Assembly (NCBI RefSeq): GCF_020382885.2
Contig: NC_058493.1
Location: 22,069,499 to 22,133,498, forward strand
Origin: Scatophagus argus
Lineage: Eukaryota > Chordata > Actinopteri > Scatophagidae
Length of the DNA: 64,000 bases
Reading direction: 5' to 3'
This document shows positions 38,841-49,529 of this stretch, in pieces. The notes below the pieces were generated by a model. That model saw only the letters and a list, made by a program, of their open reading frames with translations. It made no database searches and was not told the origin of the DNA. Both the position numbers and the translations under genes were made by a program. Position 1 is the stretch's first letter. Each line of letters starts with the position of its first letter.

Positions 38841-41800
38841 TACACGCATGCATCATTGTTTGTCAGTTTTTCCTGTTTGCCTCGAGCGTCTGGCAGATGA
38901 GCAATCACAATGAGATCAGCAGCTACGAGGACAGCAAACATCTTGTCCAGTTTCAGACTGCTCTTCTGACTGCGGCTTCTTTTAATGATGCTGCAGCTTT
39001 TTCCTTAAAATGCAGAATTATAGAAACGCGCGGACACACACACACACACACACACACCTTTGCTCCTAAAGCTTCTCCAGATATGACCGCGACTGTAACT
39101 CCTCCCTGAGTGGGTTTGGGGATCTCTGAGCCTTTAAGCTCCTGGTACGCTGGTTCCACCATCTTGTCTCGCTTCGGCAGGTTCACCCACAGCTGTAAGC
39201 CCACCACCGGCTCCTCTGACACGGGCATCTCAGCATGGACCACCCCACGGCCTGCAGTCATCCACTGATGGACAAGGACATTTCAAATATGCCAAATACA
39301 CAAATGAGGGTACATTAAGTCCTGATAAAAATGGGCCTGTAATGTAGTTACACTGAAGTGCTTTATGGATGACTAATTAAGTTACAAGTCGTGTAAAAAT
39401 TGCTTCTATGCACTGCCTTTTTGTGATTTTTAAGAAACTCACATTTTCAAATACTGACACCACTTTGAAACACTCCTTGGCATCTCGTACAGAAGCACAA
39501 GGTACCCTGTATAGTCTGTGGGACACCCCGATGTTCACCCCCCTCTTGGGATTTTGTCACTCTGTATAGTACGTCGGGTGGAGCTCTTGCTCCATGTGTG
39601 GATGAGACGCCGAGGGACGTGACAGGACATGGATATCTGACACTGTGGGAATGAGAGTGGGCTGTATATACAGATGTGAAATTAACTGAGACAATTGTTG
39701 AACTGGTTTTCTGTCGACATCCTGTCTTCACCACTTCCTTTAATAAAACCCTGCTTTAGCCTGAGACCGTGTTGGAGCTTTCCCTGAAGGACCGACATGA
39801 CGTCCGAGCTTACAGAAGGTGCATATGGTGGGTTAGAGCAAATTCAGCTGAACTGACTGAACCTCTGCTGCAGATGGAAGCTGAGTCACGTGTGTATGTG
39901 TGTGTGTATGTGTGTGTGTATGAATGCTTTAAAAACACAGGAGATAACCCGCAGGGCATGATATCCAATTAGTGTGAGTGCACAACATTTTAATGCATAT
40001 GTAATGGTTTGGTGGGGATTTGTTTGCCAACAGGCTTAATTAGTTCTGCTCTTTCATTTACGTTAATGACAGGTGGACTGAAAGCTTCTGATTCATGTTA
40101 AAGACTTAGCTGAGAGAGAAAGAGGAACAGACTGATAATGTGTGGACAACAATGATGTTAGATATGTATGTGCATATTAAAAGGGTTTCTCCTTAGCAAT
40201 TTTACTGGTGACAAAGTTACAGAAAGAGTTCAGCAATGTGGGAAATACTCATTAACACTTAATTCCCTTCTCGCTGAGAATCAGACGAGAAGGTCAATAT
40301 CAGTCGTCATCTTGGTACAGTAAATATGAAGGTACAGTCAGGAGCACCTCTGAGAAAAAAGTTACAAAATCCTCCAATCAGCACCTGTTTAAACTAAATA
40401 AAATCGACCAGTTTTATGAAGGCTCACTGACTTCCAGGAGTCTAGTTGTCAAGGTGAAGGTTGCTCGACAATTAATGTCCTGCTCTCAAATCTCCAAAGC
40501 ACCAGCAGCTGGTTAACTTAGACAGTATGGCATATTGGCAAATTTTACAATTTAAACAAAAGAGATCTGGTAAGTGAGCTTTAGATGCACTAGGGGGCAG
40601 GTTTTATTTCCTTTCTGACCGAGTCAGACTAATCACTCCTGTCTTTGTATCAGATCTGTCATTTCCATTGAAGCTGGAGTGACACGAACAAACCTTGTAA
40701 AGTCAAACACCCCCTTTCCCTAAGCTTTTGGTTTCTTCCACAAGTTGCAGGATGAAGTCGGTTCTCAGCAGCAGGTATGCTCACATGCTGGATTGATTTA
40801 GGCTGCAGCTTAATGGGGTGTTGTTGAAGTGGTTAGTAACGTGTGAACAAACCAAACTGTAATTTGGAAATATGAGCATCGCTGCATCTGAATGTATAAA
40901 ATTGCATCATTATTTTCTTTTCTCCAAGAAAGCAGCCCCATGCTCCCTACTCTAACTGTCAAGAAGTTATTTGGAAAATGCTGAAAAAAATAAAAATAAA
41001 AAAACAACATTAAAAATAAACACTGAGTAATTATGTAGTACTTGCAGATCTCCAGGTTTCAGTCTTCCTGAGTGGCCACAGAAGTCTTCATGGGCCGTGA
41101 TCCCCTCTAAAACATACGTTACCTGTTGGAGGAAACATGTTTACATATGTAGCATAAACAGCTGCATGACTGCCTCATACAGATGATTTAATATTTTGTT
41201 ATATTTCAGAACAAATGTAAAGATGTTTTTTTTCCACATTAAGTGAAATATAACCTTCCAGGTTTCTTTAACTCAGGCTACGAGCCTTCAAACAAGTGCT
41301 GCGTCGACTCTAAAAGCACGTGTGCAATGGTTTCACCGCCGCTGTGGTCAGACTGGCCAGGAGGGGAAGTGCTGACTGTGGGGGCTTGTGGGTTCAGAGG
41401 TGAACATCTGTCAAGGGGAGGAAAGCTGAGGTCCCTGCAGTGAGCTGCCTGTGATCTGTCCCCACAGCTGTGTGATTTCAAAAGTCATGTGAGAATGGAC
41501 AAACACACCTGCTGAAAGGCATGCTGGGAGTGTAGGCCCAGTCCAGTCCACCTACACCCGGAGATTTAGGTTGCATCTGCCAAATCAAATATACTTGGAA
41601 CTGGCTTTCTTGTGAGCTCTATTTTAAAGTCACAAGCCCGACCTGCCACATTACCTCCGTTCATCAGTGGGCAGTAGTAGCATTACTGCAATACCATAGC
41701 AGAGTGATAAAAAATTAAATTGTTTTTCCCAGCTAGTCACTAACTTTGTCTTTTGTATTTCTTTCTGAAAACAGCTGCTTTCATCTGCTGGAAATTAAGT

Positions 41801-43654
41801 TAATGAGAACTAAGATGTTGAATCAAAAGCGGCCCAGTCAAAACTGAATGAGCTGAAAAAAAGCAAACTTCCTCTGCAGAGCTGATGAAAACTGCACTGC
41901 GGTTAGTGCTACTTCGAGGTAAAGGCAATGCTGAGGAATCAATTACCACCAGTTATTAAATATTAGAAAAACTGAAATGTTGTGAAAAATACAGCTGCAG
42001 CTCAAGTAGGTGTTACTTTGTTCAGTTCGCATATTGACCAGTGAAAATAAATAAATAAATAAAAACGATGAAGGAAAATTCTTATCACACCAAAGCCCAA
42101 AATGTTCCCATAAAATTGTTCCATTTTCCTTAAAAAAACTAAAATGTGTTGAAGCTAACAGAAAAAAAGGCTCACGTTCAGTCTTTAACCAGCAGAAATC
42201 TGGAACTGGCAGAGGAAGATATGGCAAGATATTGTTCATTTTCAGCATTACTCTAAAGTCAGTCATGAAATAAAAACAGCAGGGGGGGTGGGGGGATGAA
42301 ATGTAGACGAAGGGGAAACTGTGGGCTCTGACTGTACAGTTTTAAATCCAAGCACTGAAACCATGTGAGAGGGCAGCAATAACACTAGACTCCACTGTTG
42401 TATACAGTGAAATAATAATAATAATAATAACAAGAAAGGCAGAATTTCATCAAGAGAGACGAGAGTCTGTGTTTGAATTACGGGATTTTGCTAAAAAATG
42501 TATACTTTAGACAGTTTAGAAGCTACCGCAGCAAAGCGTTGGTATTTTTGGGTTTTGCTTGTGTATTTGATCTTTCAGTTTTCAATAAGCTGTCCAGTAT
42601 GTCAGTCTGTCAGCAACATTCTTTGGTGGAGACATAATACATTAATTTCAAATGCCTAGAATATCAAAGTAAAAAAGAAGAAAACAAACAAACCACAAAA
42701 CCAAGGACAGGGCGATTCCTCTCTTTCAAAATAAGGGACTTTTTTGTGAGTTTTCATCATTAAATCTTCAACTAAAACCTTTCTGGGCTACACTTTGGGT
42801 TGTGAGTACTTTAAGGTACCAGTACATAATAACATCTCTGATATATCAGACTTTCTGTGTGATTTTTTTTTTTTAATCTACAAACATGAAGGCAAAGTGG
42901 CATCATAGCTTACTTTATGAACACTGCCCTGGTGTCGCCACCTAGTGATCACAGTGAGAATTTCACCCCACAGTGTCACCTGTTGGTCCTGTGCTTCTGT
43001 GGTTGTGCTGCTTTTTTGTAATTCTTTGATGAAGGAGTTGCAGCAGTTCAGTGCTGTTATACTGAAATAAGAAGTGTTTTCAAAAACTGATGTCGACAAT
43101 GTGGTTTATATGCTTAGTAATACTAGTACCAGTGGACTGCGTATAACAACAGCAGAAACAACCTCAGACACCAGCCTCATTGAGGCAGCCCGAGGTGACT
43201 AAAACATCCTGGACAGGAATGTTTGACATAAGGACTAAAGATTTCCTGCCTTTTTAATCAACAGCTGATTTAACAACCACCTTATGCACGCTGAACAAGC
43301 CACAGACTCAAACGTTTAACTTTATCCAACTTACCTGCCACACTAGTTTCCTAAAATTATAGTCCAGCACTCACCGTCTCAAAGCCTCTGTGAGGATGGT
43401 CTGGAAAACCTGCCGGCTTGCTCACTTTAAACTCATCCAACATCAGGAAAGGGTCCAGATTTCTCAGCTGGAAATGACAATATGTACAGTTCACATCAGT
43501 TAAAATGACAGCTGTCGCACTGAGATATGGTCAGAGTGGTTGGACATGTCGAGGAACTTACCTCCTTTCTACCAATGCTCCTACGGACCCGAGCACCAAC
43601 TCCCTCTGACTGCTCCACACTCAAAACTGTCTTTTCCACTTTCCTCACATTCAT
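32154..43654 (-). CDS. pir: Pirin, iron-binding cupin protein
   Basis: Coding exons in transcript order: 43654-43562, 43467-43375, 41122-41042, 39264-39058, 37469-37385, 35471-35427, 33732-33650, 32461-32395 and 32272-32154. All phases join and the product is 290 residues, the same length as human PIR. It shows [36 protein letters not shown] (the first two iron-ligand histidines), [23 protein letters not shown] (the other ligands, His and Glu), [21 protein letters not shown] and [13 protein letters not shown]. Pirin is a nuclear Fe-dependent cupin reported to modulate NF-kB and to have quercetinase activity. The start is Met43654, just after a good acceptor (ttttcccag), so the 5' UTR is split: a strong donor at 44788 suggests a non-coding first exon. 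The donor after 39058 is formed by a GT microsatellite. Confidence 0.97.
33180..33555. other. CpG-dense patch inside a pirin intron
   Basis: I count about 30 CG dinucleotides in roughly 375 bases, in the intron between pirin exons at 33732 and 32461, while the flanks have almost none. Plus-strand open frames through it have no recognisable domain. It may be an unmethylated island, an internal promoter or a young repeat. Confidence 0.5.
34414..34467. repeat. (GATA)n-type run plus interspersed-repeat tail in pirin intron
   Basis: Imperfect agatagatagaca repeats are followed by actttattgatcctgaggga. This is the same terminal signature as the repeat at 15386-15445, which suggests the end of a transposed element with a microsatellite-like tail. 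Confidence 0.6.
37945..37988. repeat. Tandem duplication, 2 x 22 bp
   Basis: The unit gggaaaatgtgagaagaata plus aa is repeated exactly twice, head to tail, in a pirin intron. Confidence 0.9.
38568..38632. repeat. Long (CA)n microsatellite in pirin intron
   Basis: About 64 bases of uninterrupted CA on plus, in the pirin intron downstream of the 39058-39264 exon. It is the longest simple repeat in the window. Confidence 0.97.
38755..38841. repeat. Compound palindromic repeat (TG)n(AG)n ... (CT)n(CA)n
   Basis: (TG)10 at about 38755-38774 and (AG)6 at 38775-38786 are followed by a pyrimidine spacer, then (CT)n to 38820 and (CA)10 at 38821-38840. The right half is the reverse complement of the left, so a single strand can fold into a near-perfect hairpin. 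Confidence 0.9.
39034..39057. repeat. (CA)n repeat forming a pirin splice donor
   Basis: A CA run immediately after the pirin exon 39264-39058 in transcript direction. On minus it reads AAG then GTGTGTGTG, so the repeat itself is the donor site. Confidence 0.9.
40205..40625. repeat. Teleost fold-back repeat family B copy in pirin intron
   Basis: The order of phrases (gtgggaaatactcattaaca, cttctcgctgagaatcagac, later gctggttaacttagacagta and tttatttcctttctgaccga) parallels the copy at 50255-50585, with divergence and internal unrelated sequence. Confidence 0.55.
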
Positions 43655-44404
43655 TGTGCTGGGAAAAGGTACCAGCAAAGTTATATTTAGCCTAAAATCT
43701 CAAATCACAATATCTCAGTGGGCTTTACAATCTAAACACCACCCACTATTCTTCACTCCCCCTCCCCAAAACATAAAATAGTCCTTAAGTTTCCTTTATG
43801 GGCAACATAAAATGGTTTGAATTTAGACGACAAATCCCTCTTGTTTCAAGTGGCAAAACAACTTGTTTGACATGATGAAAACTGCCACTGAAACTTTTTC
43901 TTATCTTTCGATGTTGCAGCTTAGACAAGTGTGTGACAGAGGTCACAATTAATCTAAATATATCTAAAAATATATAAATCTAAATATATATAACATGCAG
44001 TGGGCAATTCACCTGTGCCCTGACACATAAAAATTATTTTCTTCTTTAATATTTCTTAGGAAATCTTTGTGGCCTCATAGCTCAAGCTTATAATCTGTAT
44101 ATTGTCATAGTCAAGCTGTGATCCAAAAGCATCTTGTAAAAAAATAAATTAATTAAAAAAACAGATAAATAGGATGCAAACTGGACTGAGTAGGAGAAAC
44201 CACATGTTCAAAAATAAAATACTGCAAAGTGACACGATGACAAAATAACAGAGAAGCTCACGCAATCACAGGATTTTCCTGTTTTTCAAGACACATTTCT
44301 TGATAAATAAGAGAGTCACAGCTGCCGGGTCGCTCCCAAACACTGACACAGACCAACCAATCAGTCAGCAGGACTACAGGAGCTGCCAGTAGCTTACAGG
44401 CGAT

Positions 44405-44447
44405 CAGCTGAGCAATCAGCTGAGCGGATCAGCTGGTCAATCAGCTG
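44405..44447. promoter_or_regulatory. Cluster of four CAGCTG E-boxes
   Basis: ATCAGCTG occurs four times, with the CAGCTG cores at 44405, 44417, 44430 and 44442, so they are spaced 12-13 bases apart. The cluster is in the predicted first intron of pirin, about 0.4 kb inside the promoter. CAGCTG is palindromic and is bound by class II bHLH dimers. The array could equally be a short degenerate tandem repeat. Confidence 0.5.
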
Positions 44448-44782
44448 ATCTCAGAGCTGCTGCTGTCCCCCTCACACACTCACACTTTCTGTAGAATCAT
44501 TTCTGAGAAGTAATGAGCCCACATCCTCATGCTAACATTTACTTGCTTGAGGACCGTAACAGCACTTTGTTTACACAGCTCTGATCTCAGATCGGTTGAT
44601 GTTCGCTTCCTCACGTTGTTACGGGTGACCGAGTTCCTGTTTCGTTACGACCGCACGGTGGCTCTTCGTTAAGGGCATGATTTTATTACATTTTCACTGT
44701 GCATACTGTTATTTACTCTCCCCAGAGAAACCGCACTTTCACCAGTGTTTAAATATGCTGAAATATTCTGTCAAACACGCCC

Positions 44783-44913
44783 ACTTACCTGAAACATATG
44801 ACAACAAATCCCGACAACGTTGCGACTGTTTCTTACTTGTTTATTGTTGTGAAAGCAGCTCTCTTTACTCCCTCAGGTGGGAACACAACCCGGAAGTCGG
44901 ACAGGGGGCGTGG
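44783..44913 (-). promoter_or_regulatory. Pirin promoter and probable non-coding exon 1
   Basis: On the minus strand a strong donor (TTTCAG then GTAAGT, exon end 44789) marks a probable untranslated first exon, paired with the acceptor just before the pirin start codon. Upstream of it lie an ETS core CCGGAAGT (44890-44897 on plus) and a GC/KLF box gggggcgtgg (44904-44913). This arrangement suits a TATA-less housekeeping-type promoter. The transcription start is not determined. Confidence 0.55.
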
Positions 44914-45628
44914 CTTAAGATATTTCCACTGCGTGAAAGGTAAGCAGTGTGTAAAGATTAGAATCCAATGAAAATTTGAAAACACACTGTGCTCACATAC
45001 AACCGTTTTACCAAGTGTTCAGCTCATGTAGTTGGACTGATGTCTTTTACACGATCGTGTTTTTTCACAAAGATCTTTGCTCCATCCTTGCACTTGTTAC
45101 CAAACAGGTGCTTTAGGGGCTTTCCACAGTCAACTTTCCCCAGTCTTTTATTTCCCCAGCTTGTTTGAATTTTTTTTTTAAAAAAAGCACATGCAAAAGG
45201 TCATGAGGTAAAACATTGAACATACTGTCTTTGTGCTGGTTTCCACTGAATATATGTCAAAAACGATTCGTGGGGTACCTGCACCACTTGCACAAGACTT
45301 AAGTCCATAATCACAAGATTTTGTATCAGAGGGCTTTACAATATGAATCATACATACTCAACCCTCAGGTCTTACAACCTTGAATCAGACAAGGAGAAAT
45401 AACTGTCTGTATACATTCATATGTGTATACATGACTTGTTTACATCAGTCATGTCGTAAACACTGGTATAAAACTGATCAGATAAGAAATATGTAAAATA
45501 TAGTTTCTGCGAATAAACATGTGGGCTAATTAATGTTTAAAAATGACTGTGTGGGCCCTCAAGGATGAAAATTTGTGTGTTTGAAAGAGAACTGTTGTTA
45601 AAGTCAATCCAAACAGTCAGTCTCAGTA

Positions 45629-45634
45629 TTTATT
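45629..45634 (-). promoter_or_regulatory. Polyadenylation signal of the flavoenzyme gene
   Basis: TTTATT on plus, which is AATAAA on minus, lies 109 bases past the flavoenzyme stop codon and implies a short 3' UTR. Confidence 0.6.
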
Positions 45635-45742
45635 TAAGTGCAACCCATTCACTCTAGGCCATCATAAGAGTACACCATCTCATGTCCCCTTTAATCAGGA
45701 TAATCAAGAGTAAATGACTGCTTGTCAGCCTAAATGCTTAGG

Positions 45743-48700
45743 TTACAGCCATAAAAGGCCTTGCATCTGTTGAATGTATTCCTCAGTTTTATATTTCTCT
45801 GCACTCAGCTCAGAAGATTCATTGTCCTGTTGCTGACGCTGCATGATGTCCTTGGCGATTCGCATGCTGGCAGCCTGTCCACCAGCCAGGTTTACTGCAT
45901 GAGGTCCAACCTGTGTGTGTGTGTGTGTGTGTGTGTAGGGAGGCGGGGGGACAGGTAGGGGACACAGATTCTGTAAGATAATAGTACAGGTTGTTGCTGA
46001 GACTTTTTTTTTTCCACACCAAAACACACACACACACACACACATCAAGCCTGACCTGAAGAGCAGTGTACTGTCCCATCAGGTAGAGCGGACACTCTTC
46101 TGTCCACTTTAAGCTCTCTGATATGCAGGGCCAACCGTCTATCACCTTCACAGAGGGGCAAGTCGGTCACATTTTATGAATCAATCAGTATCTCCTTGAT
46201 CAGGTTACATCGAGGTTCACCTGTCCAGACTTTTATACATAAGTAAATAGGCTAAAATCATTTGTACGTCCAACTCACCTGAATGGGGAATTCTTTCATC
46301 ACCTCAGAAAGCAGTGGGTCCTGTTGGACATCAAGTTTGCAGCCGGTGGCGAGCCAGATCATATCTCCAGTCCAACGGTCCCCAGCGCTGAGGGAGAGAC
46401 TCCAGACCTGGTTCCTGTAGCACCAGCTGGCTTCACTCACCTGGACAGTAGAATAAGATAAAACTCGTGTAAAAACTTTTGCAGTACCTCATGTCACGTT
46501 ACGTCACCTGTCACACGATTATCAGACTTAACCTCATCTCGTTCACTGGACATGCACCTCACAGTATGTCCTCACATCCACCTGTCCGTTCAAGATGAAC
46601 GGTTGGAGGTTGATGTAGGCCTCCGGGGTGACGGCCCCTCCTTTCCTCGCCTGGCGAATCATAGCCAGCCGTTTGTGGAGGCTCCGCTCATTATAGAACT
46701 GGCGCAGGTAAGCTTGGCCGTCCATCTTGATCCCGTGCTCCACGTGGGAGTAACGACCCACCAGGCTCTCCACGTCGCCCACATCAAACTGTTTTAACTG
46801 GGGAAATCAGAATGTAGACTGACACATGTGTTGGAGGCAGACGGGTATATCAAACGGTAATTCTTGATGATTGGTCTACATGCAGTTTCACACTGTCACT
46901 AGACCTGCAGGTGCTTCCTCATGACCCATGTCACATGGCTGGCACCTTGCTGAAGGGCAATTGAGACGACATGAGCGCTGGTCAGACCTCCACCAACTAC
47001 CATTACTCTCTGCCCTGCCTCACACACTACACACAATTCTAGACACACATAGGCAAACAGTACGCGTAAAGGAAAGTGCTGCAGCCAGGATGGGGGATCG
47101 AATAGCCATTGAAGTCTGCAGAATCAAAGTATTATTGATTATTCTGAAAATCCTGGACAAAAACATAGTGTTTCCTGCAAAGTCCTTCTGTATTAGTGTG
47201 TTGTTACACTAACCTTGAGTGGGAAAAGTCTCCTTCTGACGGTCTGTGTTGCAAAGGTTTGGCCAAAGAGCTGACAAGCTGTGCATGAGCTGCACTGTGT
47301 GTTGCAAACGCTCCTCTGGGTAGCTCTCTGCGATGCTTTTCACCCATGCAGGGATGTTTGCCATGTGGGCTCGGGTTGGACCTGTTGCCACGATGACCCG
47401 GCGGGCTTTTAGGTTGACGCCTTCCTGAAGTTTGACTTTAAAGTATTTCACTCTCTTCCTTGACCCATTTCCCTTCCTTTCAGTGGCTGTCATGGCTTCA
47501 CCCTCTGCTTCCCGCTCGTTTATGCAGTCATTTTCTTCTTCCGTCTCTTCCTCGTGTTCAGTCACAGGGACGATGGTTTCCACTGTTCCCTTTACCAGCA
47601 CTTCGTCCAAGTTGTATCTCTCCACCTGTATGTTCAGATCCACCAATCAGCAACTCAGGACATGTAGCAGTGGTCAGATTTAAGTGCTCATGCTGTTTAA
47701 AGGACAATGTCAGCATTATTCCATTTTCTCCAAAACCAACAATAGAAGACAGATTACTTATAAAGTGTTGTTGGTAATTCTGGTAATTCTGACATAAACC
47801 TGTAATTAGATGATTCTGTTTATTCTTTCTGTAATTTTAAATGTTTCACTTCAGTGTTAATTAAGAAGTAACTCCAAACAAGAGTGAAGTGAAACTCACA
47901 CCACAACAAAGTTTATTTAGCCACTTTGGCGAACTTCTTTTTCACAGAAATACTGCGCCGCTACAGAGAGCAGTAACTTAAACAAATCGAGATGTATATT
48001 CACAAAAAAGTCAAACAGACACAGTGTTTTCAAAGATATTCACTGCTTTTAAGTGTGTGTGCGTGTAAATTAACGTGCTAACAGAACATTAAACATAACA
48101 CACACCTGATCTTTAAAGAAATCCACACTTAGTTTGGTTCCAGGCAGACTGAAGGGTAAACTCTTCTTTAGTGTTGAGGTGACGTTTAGACGCTTCCTTT
48201 CCTTTTTGCCGAGCCGCATGTCATTGAAAAACGCATTTTCATCCAAAATATAAACCTGGTCTGGAAGACTGTGAAGCTCTGCTGTACGATTATGCTTTAA
48301 AACAAACTCCTGCAGTGCTTTCTGTCAAAGAGAGCATACAACACACGTGTGTTCACTCACAGTCATGCTGTAAAATCACATCCCTCCTTTCTGCTTTTAA
48401 TTCGTTTGTGTTTATACCTTATTGAGAGGATCTGTGTGCACCAGAGTGTGTGAGCGCAGATGAGGGATTTTCAGAGCTGTGAACTGACTCTGCCACAGAG
48501 TCGTCCACTCCCCGTAGGAATCTACTACTCGGAGACTCAGCGGGGAGCCAATGACTCTTTCTGATATCACTGATGTTGCTAGTTGGTCCTCCAGTGTCAC
48601 TCCTGCACACACTAATCACAAACCACAAATGAACTGAACTGTGAGCCCACACAGGCAGCAAGTTATGATTACATTATGACACAGGTAAGCTACTAAGAAG

Positions 48701-49529
48701 GACAAAGGATCACTCATTTATTTAGATCACTCATTCATTTACTTGGTGTTTTAGTTTGTAAGTAAGCTGAGGCAGCCTGATTCCAGACTTCTAAATCGCC
48801 ACCTAAAAGTCTCAATTTACTATTATGACTTTGAAATGAGGATTTGAGTCCAAATATAATGATGAAGACTCATTATCTGTGTCTCAAGTCATATTTTTGA
48901 GACTGAATCATAATTTAGATGATCATTTATGAGTCATCAATATTAAACACTAACACTGATTTGCAAATAGGGCTGCAACTAACAATATTTATTTATTAGT
49001 GCTAATCTACCTGTTATTTTCTCAATGAATTGCTCAACAGTGTAGCCAGTAAAAAGTCTCAAAAAACTGAAAAATTCACATCTAAACTGCTCGTCCTCAC
49101 GACCAACCATACAAACCCCCCAAATAATCAGTTCACCACCATGTAAGACAAAGAGGAGCAGCAAATTCTCACAATTTGAAAACCCACCTAGTGAATTTTT
49201 GACATTTTTATCTTAAAAAAATGCTTAAACCATCAATGAAAATAGTTTCCAGTTAATTTTGTGCCTGTCAACCAATCAATAAATTTCAGCATAAGAATGA
49301 AGTGTGCCGTACCAGCATTTGCCCTCCTCTTCTTCTTCTTCGCCTTGCCATTGCAGCTTTTGCTGCTGGATGTTCGCAGGACCTGCTGAGGCCTCGCAGG
49401 GTCCAAGCAGGAGGGGGACAGGGGTGAGTCATGTCCAGGGTCTGAGTTTGGATCAGGGTTGGACAGCAAGCTAGCCAGGGTCAAGGCATGAGGGCCACCC
49501 CCTATTATTAACACATCGAGTATCACCAT
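45743..49529 (-). CDS. FAD/NAD(P)H-dependent monooxygenase-like protein (uncharacterised)
   Basis: Coding exons in transcript order: 49529-49313, 48602-48418, 48321-48106, 47625-47214, 47026-46905, 46797-46558, 46440-46279, 46145-46056 and 45910-45743. All phases agree and the product is 603 residues. The N-terminus VLIIGGGPHALTLASLL is a dinucleotide-binding Rossmann loop (FAD). RRVIVATGPT is the ATG-type linker strand of class B flavin monooxygenases. VMVVGGGLTSAHV is a second Rossmann loop (NADPH). The C-terminus VGPHAVNLAGGQAAS closes the FAD domain. The layout resembles L-ornithine/L-lysine N-hydroxylases and, more distantly, OSGIN/FMO proteins. There is no signal peptide or membrane helix, so it is probably cytosolic. 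A charged insert (EEETEEENDC, later ERKGNGSRKR) splits the middle of exon 4. The substrate is unknown. The start codon directly follows an acceptor, so a non-coding first exon is likely upstream. Confidence 0.82.
45911..46044. repeat. (GT)n and (CA)n microsatellites in the last flavoenzyme intron
   Basis: GT runs at 45912-45936 and CA at 46023-46044 are mirror-image repeats 86 bases apart, filling most of a 145-base intron. The first, read on minus, abuts the acceptor of the last exon (cacacag then GTT). Confidence 0.9.

Noticed and set aside
38487-38900. Plus-strand open frame rich in His-Thr repeats
   Set aside because: It is a translation of CA microsatellites inside a pirin intron. There is no domain and no splice context.
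45819-46151. Minus-strand 110-aa open frame over the end of the flavoenzyme
   Set aside because: It is the wrong frame across two exons and the CA/GT repeats between them. The correct frame reads VGPHAVNLAGG.
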